Below are positions 33,624 through 41,109 of a stretch of DNA of 41,109 nt, piece after piece (the stretch's first letter is position 1; each line of letters opens with the position of its first letter). Location of the stretch: positions 1 through 41,109 of the forward strand of contig JAUNAV010000010.1 in the NCBI GenBank assembly GCA_030527425.1. The letters are read 5' to 3'. The notes under the pieces were generated by a model. That model was not told the DNA's origin. It saw nothing but the letters and a program-made list of their open reading frames with translations, and made no database searches. Source of the DNA: Tissierellia bacterium. GTDB lineage: Bacteria; Bacillota; Clostridia; Tissierellales; Peptoniphilaceae. A program made the translations under genes and the position numbers.

Positions 33624-34857
33624 TTTTATTTTTCTCCACATTATTTTTCATCATTGTCTGGACTTTTATGGGTAAAGCATAAAGATTAACAAAACCTTGA
33701 GAATCTGTTTGATCATATACTCCATCTTCACCAAAAGTTGCATACTCTTCATTGTATAGAGTGTATGGACTTGTAACCCCGGCATTTATAATATTTCCCT
33801 TGTATAATTTAAGCTTTACAGTACCTGTAACTGTCTCTTGAGTCTTATTTACAAATGCGGTTAATGCTTCTCTCAAAGTAGTATACCAAAGTCCATTATA
33901 TATAACTTCAGCAAAGTCCAATGCCAATTTTTGCTTGTAATGAAGAGTGTCTCTATCAATTGTCAAAGTTTCTAAAATTTCATGAGCCTTATATAAAATA
34001 GATCCTCCAGCATTCTCATATACACCCCTTACCTTCATTCCTACAAGCCTATTTTCTACAATATCATCGATTCCAATTCCATTTTCAAATCCTATTTTAT
34101 TTAGAGTTCTTACAATATCTGATCCCTTCATCTTTTTACCATTTACAGCAACTGGAACACCTTTTTCAAAATCTATTTCGACATATTCTTCTTTGTCTGG
34201 AGCTTGCTGTGGAGTTTTTCCTAGGGTCAACATATTATCAAAATCAGGTTCAGTATCTGGATGTTCAAGATCTAGACCTTCATGAGATATATGCCAAATA
34301 TTTCTATCTTCAGAATAAGGGGATTCATTTTTCTCTTTTAAAGGTATATTATGTGCTTTTGCATATTCTACCTCTTCTTCTCTTGATTTTATCTCCCAAG
34401 TTCTCCATGGCGCAATTATTGGAATATCAGCATCAACAGCGCGTATTGCATTTTCAAAGCGCACTTGATCATTTCCTTTTCCAGTACAACCATGAACAAT
34501 GGCATCGGCATTTTCTTTTTTAGCTATTTCTACTAATTTTATTCCCATCAAAGGTCTTGCAAATGCAGTTCCTAAAAGATAATTATTTTCATATTTTGCT
34601 CCTGCTTTAAGCGCCTCAAAAATATAATCATCAACAAATTCATCTATCATGTCGATAGCATAATATTTAATCGCACCACTATTAAGTGCTTTTTGCTCTA
34701 AACCTTCTAGTTCCTCATCTTGTCCTACATCACATGCTACTGCTATAACTTCACAATCATAATTTTCTTTGAGCCAAGTTATTATTATAGATGTATCAAG
34801 TCCTCCTGAATAAGCTAGTACGACTTTATTTATATCATTTTTATTAATTTTTGACAT
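33604..34857 (-). CDS. argG: Argininosuccinate synthase
   Basis: This 417-residue ATP-dependent ligase joins citrulline and aspartate. The N-terminal ATP-pyrophosphatase motif [10 protein letters not shown] (about 14-23) is diagnostic. Also seen are [13 protein letters not shown] near residue 96, the citrulline/aspartate region [14 protein letters not shown] near 120, and [16 protein letters not shown] near 180. No other arginine-pathway gene is present here, so citrulline must come from another locus, from transport or from deimination. A T-box leader with an Arg-type specifier precedes it. Confidence 0.97.
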   Translation of the reverse strand: MSKINKNDINKVVLAYSGGLDTSIIITWLKENYDCEVIAVACDVGQDEELEGLEQKALNSGAIKYYAIDMIDEFVDDYIFEALKAGAKYENNYLLGTAFARPLMGIKLVEIAKKENADAIVHGCTGKGNDQVRFENAIRAVDADIPIIAPWRTWEIKSREEEVEYAKAHNIPLKEKNESPYSEDRNIWHISHEGLDLEHPDTEPDFDNMLTLGKTPQQAPDKEEYVEIDFEKGVPVAVNGKKMKGSDIVRTLNKIGFENGIGIDDIVENRLVGMKVRGVYENAGGSILYKAHEILETLTIDRDTLHYKQKLALDFAEVIYNGLWYTTLREALTAFVNKTQETVTGTVKLKLYKGNIINAGVTSPYTLYNEEYATFGEDGVYDQTDSQGFVNLYALPIKVQTMMKNNVEKNKNEALGK

Positions 34858-34884
34858 TTTCTATCTCCTTTTAAAATTTGTATT

Positions 34885-35107
34885 AAAAAAGTCTCTTTTC
34901 AAATGAAAAGAGACGAAATATCCGCGGTACCACTCAAATTAGAATTATAATTCTCACTTTACTTTAACGCTAGTTTTACGTGTCAAGCTCGATAAATCTT
35001 GCAAGACAATCTCCATGTTCCTAAGGATAGTTTACGCATCTTTCCCGTCTCATCAACACCGGGCTTTCTGTAAAAGAGTTGTAAGTATCCAACCACTTCA
35101 TCGATTT
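34885..35107 (-). promoter_or_regulatory. T-box riboswitch leader of argG-argH, arginine-type
   Basis: On the minus strand GAGTGGTACCGCGG (34935-34922) is a textbook T-box. It is followed by the terminator GTCTCTTTTC-ATTT-GAAAAGAGAC plus T6 (34914-34885). Stem I is about 66 nt: lower stem GGATA/TATCC, upper stems TCTTT/AAAGA and CCCG/CGGG, and a right-hand loop TGCGTAAAC. That loop offers a CGT Arg specifier at 35036-35034, followed by A. Uncharged tRNA-Arg would allow transcription of argGH. The specifier is my reading of the fold, and the gene content agrees. Confidence 0.9.
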
Positions 35108-35113
35108 TAAGTA

Positions 35114-35142
35114 ATGATACTACAAAGTAATTTGTTTGTCAA
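35114..35142 (-). promoter_or_regulatory. Predicted promoter of the argGH T-box transcript
   Basis: TTGACA (35142-35137), a 17-nt spacer and TATCAT (35119-35114) on the minus strand form a strong promoter just downstream of the terminator at 35152-35175. Confidence 0.8.
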
Positions 35143-35151
35143 ATAAAAATA

Positions 35152-35175
35152 GGCTTTTAGCAAAAACTAAAAGCC
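35152..35175 (-). terminator. Terminator of the tiny-ORF cluster
   Basis: On the minus strand GGCTTTTAG-TTTTTG-CTAAAAGCC is followed by TATTTTTATTT. The stop codon of the 37-codon ORF (35157-35159) lies in its 3' arm. It insulates the argGH promoter from upstream transcription. Confidence 0.8.
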
Positions 35176-35270
35176 TCAAAGAGATTATAATTTATTTTTT
35201 TAATATTTTCTTTGACTAAATAAGAAAAAATAATCATAGTTAAGAATGTAAAAATCGGCGATATTTTCAC
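35157..35270 (-). CDS. Putative 37-residue hydrophobic peptide, GTG start
   Basis: This short ORF starts at GTG (35270), after GAGGAAACTAAC at a suitable distance. It encodes MKISPIFTFLTMIIFSYLVK, followed by a Lys/Asn-rich tail and EAFSFC. One membrane-spanning segment (about residues 4-18) is visible. It starts 1 nt after the stop of the 36-residue ORF and ends inside the terminator hairpin. I do not recognise it. It could be a real small membrane peptide or the remains of a longer gene. Confidence 0.4.
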   Translation of the reverse strand: MKISPIFTFLTMIIFSYLVKENIKKINYNLFEAFSFC

Positions 35271-35271
35271 G

Positions 35272-35382
35272 TTAGTTTCCTCTTAAATAATCTATTAAAC
35301 AAATAATAGATAAAAACAAAACAATTATCTGTAGCACTAACAATGTAACTATATACTTTTTATTAAAGCGGTTATTTTGCAT
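35272..35382 (-). CDS. Putative 36-residue single-span membrane peptide
   Basis: The ORF starts at ATG (35382), 2 nt after the stop of the disrupted secreted-protein gene, and encodes a basic N-terminus (MQNNRFNKKY), one membrane helix (about 11-30) and the tail DYLRGN. The GAGGG at the end of the preceding frame could be its ribosome site. Its position right behind a secreted-protein gene would suit an immunity or companion peptide, but that is speculation. I do not recognise the sequence. Confidence 0.45.
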   Translation of the reverse strand: MQNNRFNKKYIVTLLVLQIIVLFLSIICLIDYLRGN

Positions 35383-35384
35383 TA

Positions 35385-35952
35385 TTAATACCCTCTTAAA
35401 CTGATACTTGTGGTATTGCAACCATAAACATAATATCCTCCACTGTTATAATATGTTTTTACATACCTCAATTTGACAATAATTTTATTCCAGATTTACC
35501 AGTTTTGGCATTTACTCATGCAGCTGAACTGAGAATAAATGAAAATAAATTCAATCCTGGCATAAATTTTGTTCCTAATTTCTTTGTTATCGACTTTGCT
35601 TCCATTTATGCAGCCTTTTTCTTTGCAGCATAAGAAAGTGCTCCAGAGGCTAAAGATGGTATCCCCATAGCTTCATTAGAAATTTTAATCGTATAACTCT
35701 TCTTGGAACCAATTTTTGCCTTTGGTTTTAAAGAATTAATAAATAGACCATTATCTGAAATATTTCTAAACTTTCTTCTATTTCTATCGGAATTAATTTC
35801 CCATCATCTAAAATATTCATAATCGTTTTTCTATTGTTACCTTTATTCTCTGCATAAATTAAAGATTTAGCCGATGCTAAGATTGGAAATCCGCTATTAA
35901 AAATAAAAGAAAATATTAGAATAATAATAATTTTTTTGCTTGTTGATTTCAT
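35385..35952 (-). pseudogene. Disrupted gene for a secreted protein of about 190 residues
   Basis: Starting at the ATG at 35952 (AAGGAC upstream), the frame opens with a clear signal peptide (KKIIIILIFSFIFNSGFPIL, cleavage after about ASA). It reads on to about 35760, where a frameshift is needed to continue as SDNGLFINSLKPKAKIGSKK and then IPSLASGALSYAAKKKAA. It then meets an in-frame TAA (about 35609) and, after KKLGTKFMPGLNLFSFILSS, an in-frame TGA (about 35517). A second frameshift near 35484 leads to a Tyr/Gly-rich end, VKTYYNSGGYYVYG, and the stop at 35385. Four lesions in one coherent sequence indicate recent decay. The family is not recognised; the hydrophobic middle and Tyr-rich tail suggest a small secreted toxin or bacteriocin-like protein, as inference only. 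Confidence 0.7.
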
Positions 35953-35990
35953 ATGTCCTTCTTGTAATATTAAATTAATATTATATAAAA

Positions 35991-36032
35991 TCAAAAGTCT
36001 CCATTCTTATATTTATGATAATCATTTAACAT
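35991..36032 (-). other. 13-codon ORF with strong ribosome site
   Basis: The sequence AAAAAAGGAGTTCTT precedes an ATG at 36032 that opens the frame MLNDYHKYKNGDF and stops at 35991, about 40 nt before the secreted-protein pseudogene. An earlier in-frame ATG at 36056 would give 21 residues. It may be a leader peptide, the fragment of a lost gene, or chance. There is no independent evidence that it is made. Confidence 0.25.
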
Positions 36033-36086
36033 AAGAACTCCTTTTTTATTTTTCATAATTTATTTTTTTAATTCTGTAAATAAAAA

Positions 36087-36113
36087 ACTGCAAATAAAAT
36101 TATTTGCAGTTAA
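36087..36113 (-). terminator. Terminator of htpG
   Basis: On the minus strand AACTGCAAATAA-TTT-TATTTGCAGTT, a stem of about 11 bp, is followed by TTTTATTT and starts about 6 nt after the htpG stop. Confidence 0.85.
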
Positions 36114-36118
36114 AATTC

Positions 36119-37957
36119 CTATTTTATTAATTTCCAAATATTTTTAACATATTCTGTAGGATTTTCTATTTCTAAGCCTTCAATTATCTTTGCTTGATCA
36201 AAAAGAGTTTTTGTAATCTCTTCAAATCTATCTTTATCATTTTCAAAGCTATCTTTTAGCATATCATATGCTTTTGAATTTTCATTGATTTCAAGAACCT
36301 TTTGCGCCTTAAGCTCTGGTGCATTCGGTTGATTTTTGAATGTTTTTTCCATTTCTATAGAAACTTCTCCTCTGTGAAGTAATACTACAGGATTATCTTT
36401 TAATTTATCAGATTTTCTAACCTCTACAACTTCATCAGGTAAAACTTCTTTCATCTTTTCAAAAATTTCATCTTTTTGATTTTCTTCATTTTCATCATTT
36501 TCTAATTCTGTAATAGATTTAAATTCCTTACCTTCATAATCTCTAAGCATTCTAAATAAGAATTCATCAAGTTTATCTGTCAAAAACAGCACATCTTTGT
36601 CTTCAAATGATGAAAGAGCTGGTGAATTTTTGATTTTTTCAATTGAATCACCTGCAGCATAATAAATTTTATCTTCTGTTTCTAATAGATTTTCTACATA
36701 TTCTTTTAAAGTGATCTTTCTATTTTTATCTTTAGAATCAAATTGTAAAAGATCTATCAATTCATCTTTTTTAGCGCCATATGACTCATAAAGTGAAACT
36801 TTTAATGGTGTTTGGAATTCTTCATAGAATTTGTCGTATTTTTCACGATCATTTTTAAGCATATCGAGTAGATGACTTCTTATTTTAGAATTTATCTGTT
36901 TTGAGATAAATCTTAGTTGTCTATTTTTTTGAAGTGTTTCTCTTGAAATATTTAAAGAAATATCTTCACTATCTACAACACCTTTAACAAAGGAAAAACT
37001 ATCATCAATTATATCTTCACATTTATCCATTATCTTAACGCCATTTGAATAAAGTGCTAAACCTTTCTGATAAGTCTTTGAACCATAATCAAATGGAGCT
37101 TTGCCAGGTATATATAAAATAGCTTTAAATTCTACAAGTCCTTCAAGATTTAAATGCATATAGCTAAGAGGCTCATCAAATCCGAAATGCTGATCTTTAT
37201 AGAAGTTGATATAATCTTCTTCTTTTAGTTTGCTCTTTGGTCTTTTCCAAATAGGCTCTTTGCTATTTAACACTTCTTTTTCTTGATAATCTTCATACTC
37301 ACTATTTTCATCATCTGGATCCTTTTTTCTAGATTTTGTAACAAGCATATAGATTGGATATCTAATGTAATTTGAGTATTTATTTACAAGAGATTCAATA
37401 GTGTATTCTTCTAAAAATCTATCGTAGTTTTCATCCTCTTCATTATCTTTTAGAAAAAGTGTTATCTCTGTTCCTATTTCATTTTTATCTGCTTCAGTAA
37501 TTTCATAATTTTCAGCATTTTCGCTTGTCCATAAATATGCTTTATCATTTTTTTTGCTGAGTACTTCAACCTTATCAGCTACCATAAATGCAGAATAAAA
37601 ACCGACGCCGAATTGTCCAATTAATTCAGAAATATCTGACTTGTCCATGGATTTTCTAAACTTCTCAGTTCCACTTGTAGCAATTGTACCCAAGTTTTCA
37701 GTAAGCTCTTGTTCATCCATTCCTATTCCTGTATCTTTTATGGTTAAAGTTTTATTTTCTTTGTCTCTAATTATTTCAATATAATAATCATCTTTGTTGA
37801 CTTCTTTAGATGATTTCATATCTTCATAATATCTTTTATCTAATGCATCGCTTGCATTTGATATTAATTCTCTTAAAAATATTTCTCTATTTGTATATAT
37901 GGAATTTATCATTAACTGCATTACCTTTTTGGCTTCAGCTTTAAATTCTTTTTTCAT
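36119..37957 (-). CDS. htpG: Molecular chaperone HtpG (Hsp90)
   Basis: This 612-residue homodimeric ATP-dependent chaperone is of normal bacterial length. Its N-terminal GHKL ATPase domain shows FLRELISNASDALDK near residue 27-41, DTGIGMDEQEL near 76, IATSGTEKFRK, and the lid GQFGVGFYSAFMVADKV near 115. The middle domain includes the conserved GVVDSEDISLNISRE near residue 330 and the C-terminal dimerisation part follows. GGAGGATTT lies before the ATG. A CIRCE-like inverted repeat sits between promoter and start, which indicates HrcA control as part of the heat-shock response. It is a single-gene transcript. Confidence 0.98.
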   Translation of the reverse strand: MKKEFKAEAKKVMQLMINSIYTNREIFLRELISNASDALDKRYYEDMKSSKEVNKDDYYIEIIRDKENKTLTIKDTGIGMDEQELTENLGTIATSGTEKFRKSMDKSDISELIGQFGVGFYSAFMVADKVEVLSKKNDKAYLWTSENAENYEITEADKNEIGTEITLFLKDNEEDENYDRFLEEYTIESLVNKYSNYIRYPIYMLVTKSRKKDPDDENSEYEDYQEKEVLNSKEPIWKRPKSKLKEEDYINFYKDQHFGFDEPLSYMHLNLEGLVEFKAILYIPGKAPFDYGSKTYQKGLALYSNGVKIMDKCEDIIDDSFSFVKGVVDSEDISLNISRETLQKNRQLRFISKQINSKIRSHLLDMLKNDREKYDKFYEEFQTPLKVSLYESYGAKKDELIDLLQFDSKDKNRKITLKEYVENLLETEDKIYYAAGDSIEKIKNSPALSSFEDKDVLFLTDKLDEFLFRMLRDYEGKEFKSITELENDENEENQKDEIFEKMKEVLPDEVVEVRKSDKLKDNPVVLLHRGEVSIEMEKTFKNQPNAPELKAQKVLEINENSKAYDMLKDSFENDKDRFEEITKTLFDQAKIIEGLEIENPTEYVKNIWKLIK

Positions 37958-37966
37958 AAATCCTCC

Positions 37967-37992
37967 TTAGCACTCAAAAGTTTGACTGCTAA
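37967..37992 (-). promoter_or_regulatory. CIRCE-like operator (HrcA) upstream of htpG
   Basis: TTAGCACTC, 8 nt, GACTGCTAA (plus-strand reading) matches CIRCE (TTAGCACTC-N9-GAGTGCTAA) with one perfect arm. The other arm has one mismatch and the spacer is one nucleotide short. The perfect arm overlaps the htpG ribosome site, so HrcA could block initiation, and mRNA pairing could also affect translation. CIRCE usually marks groE and dnaK; control of htpG is less common. Confidence 0.8.
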
Positions 37993-37993
37993 T

Positions 37994-38021
37994 ACTATAC
38001 TAATTTAAAAAATTTTTTCAA
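37994..38021 (-). promoter_or_regulatory. Predicted promoter of htpG
   Basis: TTGAAA (38021-38016), a 16-nt spacer and TATAGT (37999-37994) on the minus strand abut the CIRCE-like repeat, the standard placement for HrcA repression. Confidence 0.65.
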
Positions 38022-38153
38022 TTAGTAATTTAGAACTTGTATTAATTTTTTTGTTAAGATATCAATTACACTACTAAATACAAATTTTAAAAATTAAAAA
38101 ACAAACATTTACAAAAAAATTCAAACAAAGTATAATAAAAGCAAGGAGGCATT

Positions 38154-39257
38154 ATGAATACAGAATTTTACACATTAGATGAAATCAGAAATCAGGCCGA
38201 TTTATGGGAAGATACTTTTAATAGATATTTAGATCTAAAAGAAGAATTAGATCAATTTTTAGATGACATCTATCAAAAACATGGAAGAGTTAGAGTTATC
38301 TTTACTGGAGCTGGTACAAGCCAATATGTAGGAGATACTATATATCCAGAATTAAAAAATAATAACGAGAAATATGACTTCTACTCCATAGCCACTACTG
38401 ATATTGTAAGCAACCCAAATGAGTATTTGATAAATGAACCAACTATTTTGGTTTCATTTGCAAGAAGTGGAAATTCACCAGAATCTGTTGCAACTGTAAA
38501 AAAAGCATATGAAAATATTGATGATCTTTATGAAGTTGTAATCACCTGTGCTGAAGAAGGAAAATTAGCAGTAAACACTAGAGGAAATGACAAAGCATTT
38601 TTATTTTTACTAAATGAAAAAACTAATGATAGAGGCTTTGCTATGACTTCATCTTTTACTGACATGGCTTTAGCCGCTCTTTTAACATTTGAAGATAGAC
38701 TCTTAGAAGAAAAACAAGAGATTTGTGAGATAATTGTTGATGCTGCAAGAAATGTTATTAAAAGAGAAGAAGAAATTGAAGAAATAACAAAAAATTATGA
38801 CTATGAAAGAGTAGTCTACACTGGTAGTGGATCTTTAAGTGGACTTAGCCGCGAAGCACAGCTTAAAATACTAGAACTAACAGCTGGGGAAATTGCAACC
38901 GTATTTGATTCATCAATGGGATTTAGACATGGTCCAAAATCATTTATCAATAATAAGACAATATTTTTTAATTTCGTTTCAAAAGATGAATATACCTCCC
39001 AATACGATAGAGATATATTAAATGAAGTTAAAAATGATGAAATAGCAACTTTGACTATGGCTATAGGTGAAAAAGTAGGCTCTATAGATTCATTTGAAAT
39101 TGAAGCAAATGTTCCAGATGGTTACCTTTCAATAGTTTATATAATCTTTGCGCAATTCTTTGCTGCATATACTGCAATTAAAGTTGGAAATGATGTCGAT
39201 CATCCTTCTAAATCGCAAACAGTAAATAGGGTTGTAAAGGGCGTAACCATACACTAA
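38154..39257 (+). CDS. agaS: SIS-domain sugar isomerase/deaminase, AgaS type
   Basis: This 367-residue protein has two SIS (phosphosugar-binding) domains. The first shows VIFTGAGTSQYVGDTI (about 48-63) and VSFARSGNSPESVAT (about 103). The second shows VVYTGSGSLSGLSREAQLK near residue 225, AGEIATVFDSSMGFRHGPKSF near residue 246, and DHPSKSQTVNRVVKGVTIH at the end. This is the layout of AgaS, proposed to deaminate or isomerise galactosamine-6-phosphate toward tagatose-6-phosphate. It stands alone, with no aga transporter or aldolase nearby, so its substrate in this organism is uncertain. AAGGAGGCATT precedes the ATG. Confidence 0.9.
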   Translation: MNTEFYTLDEIRNQADLWEDTFNRYLDLKEELDQFLDDIYQKHGRVRVIFTGAGTSQYVGDTIYPELKNNNEKYDFYSIATTDIVSNPNEYLINEPTILVSFARSGNSPESVATVKKAYENIDDLYEVVITCAEEGKLAVNTRGNDKAFLFLLNEKTNDRGFAMTSSFTDMALAALLTFEDRLLEEKQEICEIIVDAARNVIKREEEIEEITKNYDYERVVYTGSGSLSGLSREAQLKILELTAGEIATVFDSSMGFRHGPKSFINNKTIFFNFVSKDEYTSQYDRDILNEVKNDEIATLTMAIGEKVGSIDSFEIEANVPDGYLSIVYIIFAQFFAAYTAIKVGNDVDHPSKSQTVNRVVKGVTIH

Positions 39258-39605
39258 AGGAGTATAAGATCTGCTATTTACTTATAGTATAAAATATATA
39301 ATTATAATAAAAAAGGATGCCATGTTATTTTTTATAGATGACATCCTTTTATTATTATATTTGATATAATTATAAAAATATGATTTTTTAATTCTATTTA
39401 AAAAATATTATAGAATTTTAAATCTCTTAACCAATAAATAGATAATTGTAAATCAAAAATTTTTAATATATAAATTTTAAGATTAGTAAACTATTATCAT
39501 ATTTTGATAATGATATGGCTATAAATTTTAGATCCATTTTTATATGCTAGGTTAATTTCTCACATTTATTTTATGAAATCTATTTAGTATTTTTTAGAAC
39601 TAAAC
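39258..39605. other. AT-rich intergenic stretch between converging genes
   Basis: This 348-nt stretch contains the agaS terminator (39311-39352) and otherwise very AT-rich sequence without open frames having ribosome sites. A perfect 7-5-7 inverted repeat, ATTATCA-TATTT-TGATAAT (39493-39511), is present but does not stand upstream of a gene. Confidence 0.7.
39311..39352 (+). terminator. Terminator downstream of agaS
   Basis: AAAGGATG-C-CAT pairs with ATG-A-CATCCTTT (11 bp with one internal mismatch) across a loop of about 14 nt and is followed by TTATTATTAT. It lies about 55 nt after the agaS stop. Confidence 0.7.
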
Positions 39606-40373
39606 TTATATAGTATCTATATTTTTCTTTCTGTATTTTTTAATATATAATAGTCCAAAAATAAATGAAGGTAGCACTATTACAATACTTATAATAGACT
39701 CTATCAAAGTTTTATCTGCAGTTACATCAGCAGTAGCAGGGTAAAAATTCATTAGAAGAATTGACATAAAATCTACTAAAAAATGGATTAAGCAGCATCC
39801 TAATAAGCTTTTCGTATTAATATAAATTGAACATAGAAAAACTCCTATCATAAAAGCATATATAACCTGGCTTATTGTGCTATTTATCAATTTTGGATTA
39901 TTAACTAAATTTGAAAAATGTGCTAGTCCGAAAAACAAAGATGATATAAATATAGCTGCCTTTGTTCTAAATTTTTTTAATAGTATGCTAAATATAATCC
40001 CTCTATACACTATTTCTTCAAAAAATCCTACGCAAAGATTTACTAAAATTATTAAAATTAATACTTTTAAACTAATAGAGGATCTATTTTTAATTCCTAA
40101 ATATATATTAAATAAAAAAACGGCTTGAACTGCTATCAATGGCAAAGACATTATAATTGATTTTTTGACATCACCAATAAATGATTTTTCGCTTTTTAGT
40201 TTAATATATATACATATAAAAATAATTAATGGCACAACAAATATAATAAGATCATTTAACATTCCTAATTGAATCTTATTTATTAAATGTCGGCTTAAAG
40301 ATAGTGATAGAGTCGAGAATATAGTTACTAATATTGAAAATACTATAGCTTTATTAATTTTTAATCTATCCAT
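39606..40373 (-). CDS. CPBP-family intramembrane metalloprotease
   Basis: This 255-residue protein has 7-8 membrane segments and carries the CPBP/Abi motifs: EEIVYRG near residue 120 (EExxxR type), FFGLAHFSNL near residue 147, and a third-motif His in CLIHFLVDF near residue 194. Family members act as prenyl-protein-type or bacteriocin-immunity membrane proteases. The precise role here is unknown. AAAAGGAGATTT precedes the ATG. It is a single gene, divergent from the acetamidase-family gene and converging with agaS. Confidence 0.9.
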   Translation of the reverse strand: MDRLKINKAIVFSILVTIFSTLSLSLSRHLINKIQLGMLNDLIIFVVPLIIFICIYIKLKSEKSFIGDVKKSIIMSLPLIAVQAVFLFNIYLGIKNRSSISLKVLILIILVNLCVGFFEEIVYRGIIFSILLKKFRTKAAIFISSLFFGLAHFSNLVNNPKLINSTISQVIYAFMIGVFLCSIYINTKSLLGCCLIHFLVDFMSILLMNFYPATADVTADKTLIESIISIVIVLPSFIFGLLYIKKYRKKNIDTI

Positions 40374-40530
40374 AAATCTCCTTTTTTATTTTATTTTATC
40401 ATCATTTTTATACATATACAATTAAAAAAGAATTAAAATATAATTAAAAATTATAAATTATTCATTTAATAAAACTTAAGTATTCTATAAATATTTTAAA
40501 AATATGATATACTTTAAGTAAGGAGGAAGT

Positions 40531-41109
40531 ATGTGTATTAAAAAAAGTAATTCTGTTTATTCAATGAGCCCACAAAATATGCCTATTAAAAAAATTAATC
40601 CTGGTGATGAAATAATTTTTGAAACTAGTGATTGCTTTTCAGAGACTGTAAAAACTAAAGATGATGTGGTATCAACCCTGGATTGGAGCAAAATTAATCC
40701 TGCTACTGGCCCAGTATATATAAATGATGCCAAAAAAGGTGATTGTATTGTCGTTGAAATTAAAAAAATAGAACTGGAAAAAAAAGGATCTTTTATAAAT
40801 GCAAAAAATGTAGGAATTCTACCTATTGAAAAAGAGGAAACTTTTATATTTGATGTTGATAATAAACTAGCAAAAATTGATGATTTGAAATTTGACTTAA
40901 ATCCAATGATTGGTGTTATAGGAACATCTCCAGAAAATAGAGATATACCAACCGGGACTCCTTTTGATCATGGTGGTAATATGGATTGTAAAATGATAAA
41001 AGAAGGATCAAAATTATTTTTACCTGTAAATGTAGATGGAGCTTTACTTGCTATGGGCGATCTTCATGCAGCTATGGGAGATGGTGAAATCGGTGGTTGT
41101 GGGATAGAA
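40531..41109 (+). CDS. Acetamidase/formamidase family protein, 5' part (partial)
   Basis: The frame opens at ATG 40531 after AAGGAGGAAGT and runs out of the window after 193 codons, so the 3' part is missing. The family is recognisable from INPGDEIIFETSDCFS near residue 23, NPATGPVYINDAKKGD near 58, DLNPMIGVIGTSP near 126, the Gly-rich DHGGNMDCKMI near 147 and MGDLHAAMGDGEIGGCG near the end. Members hydrolyse formamide, acetamide or related short amides to ammonia and the acid. The natural substrate here cannot be told from sequence. It stands divergent from the CPBP gene. Confidence 0.93.
   Translation, partial: MCIKKSNSVYSMSPQNMPIKKINPGDEIIFETSDCFSETVKTKDDVVSTLDWSKINPATGPVYINDAKKGDCIVVEIKKIELEKKGSFINAKNVGILPIEKEETFIFDVDNKLAKIDDLKFDLNPMIGVIGTSPENRDIPTGTPFDHGGNMDCKMIKEGSKLFLPVNVDGALLAMGDLHAAMGDGEIGGCGIE

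Noticed and set aside
35385..35952. Stop codon readthrough or recoding as explanation for the broken secreted-protein gene
   Set aside because: Both TAA and TGA occur in frame together with two separate frameshifts and no recoding signals, so simple gene decay is far more likely.
39493..39511. Inverted repeat ATTATCA-TATTT-TGATAAT resembling part of a Fur-type box
   Set aside because: It lies between converging genes, not in front of a promoter, and extended AT-rich sequence makes such repeats likely by chance.
1..41109. CRISPR array, tRNA/rRNA genes, insertion sequences, attachment sites
   Set aside because: I looked for regularly spaced repeats, cloverleaf-like segments, transposase motifs and paired terminal repeats by eye and found none; weak or short examples could be missed without computation.

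Overview
The window is a compact, AT-rich chromosomal segment of a low-GC Gram-positive anaerobe. Strong GGAGG-type ribosome binding sites, genes coupled by 1-4 nt overlaps, three T-box leaders, a CIRCE-like site, RNase M5 in a metG-tatD-rnmV-rsmA order and a lipoprotein-type sugar transporter all fit Firmicutes. Gene content and codon use suggest Tissierellia / Peptoniphilaceae (Anaerococcus/Peptoniphilus-like); that placement is inference, since no rRNA is present.

Region by region: (a) 1-1945 is an accessory patch on the minus strand that looks less AT-rich than the rest: a small Xre-type regulator, an OmpR-type response regulator and a histidine kinase that runs off the left edge. It abuts a 5'-truncated ornithine-cyclodeaminase-family gene (1941-2636). 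(b) 2679-11623 is an L-fucose module: fucK-fucI-fucA-ABC ATPase-permease-binding lipoprotein-fucU on the minus strand, with a divergent DeoR-family regulator. Together they import L-fucose, mutarotate, isomerise and phosphorylate it, and cleave L-fuculose-1-phosphate to DHAP and L-lactaldehyde. (c) 11623-15763 holds a DUF1294 membrane protein, a NUDIX hydrolase and a eukaryotic-like ileS behind a T-box leader that has two consecutive terminators. (d) 15873-22222 holds an orphan LivJ-like lipoprotein, then an overlapping ilvA-murE-flavoprotein-SAF-dehydrogenase operon. (e) 22284-26709 is the metG-tatD-rnmV-rsmA-glutaredoxin operon. (f) 26773-29541 has a MATE exporter that apparently starts at AUU, then tyrS behind a very short T-box. 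(g) 29577-35142 has an M42 aminopeptidase, a secreted C39 peptidase with a degenerate M23-like domain, and argG-argH under an arginine-type T-box. (h) 35152-36032 is a decaying secreted-protein gene followed by two tiny ORFs. (i) 36087-41109 has htpG with a CIRCE-like operator, agaS, a CPBP protease and the 5' part of an acetamidase/formamidase gene.

The most interesting unexplained items are the tandem terminators of the ileS T-box, where the freed strand of the first hairpin could open the second; the minimal tyrS T-box; the AUU start of the MATE gene; the M23-like/C39 fusion; and the dead secreted-protein cluster at 35157-36032. I see no CRISPR array, tRNA, rRNA, transposase or integrase gene.
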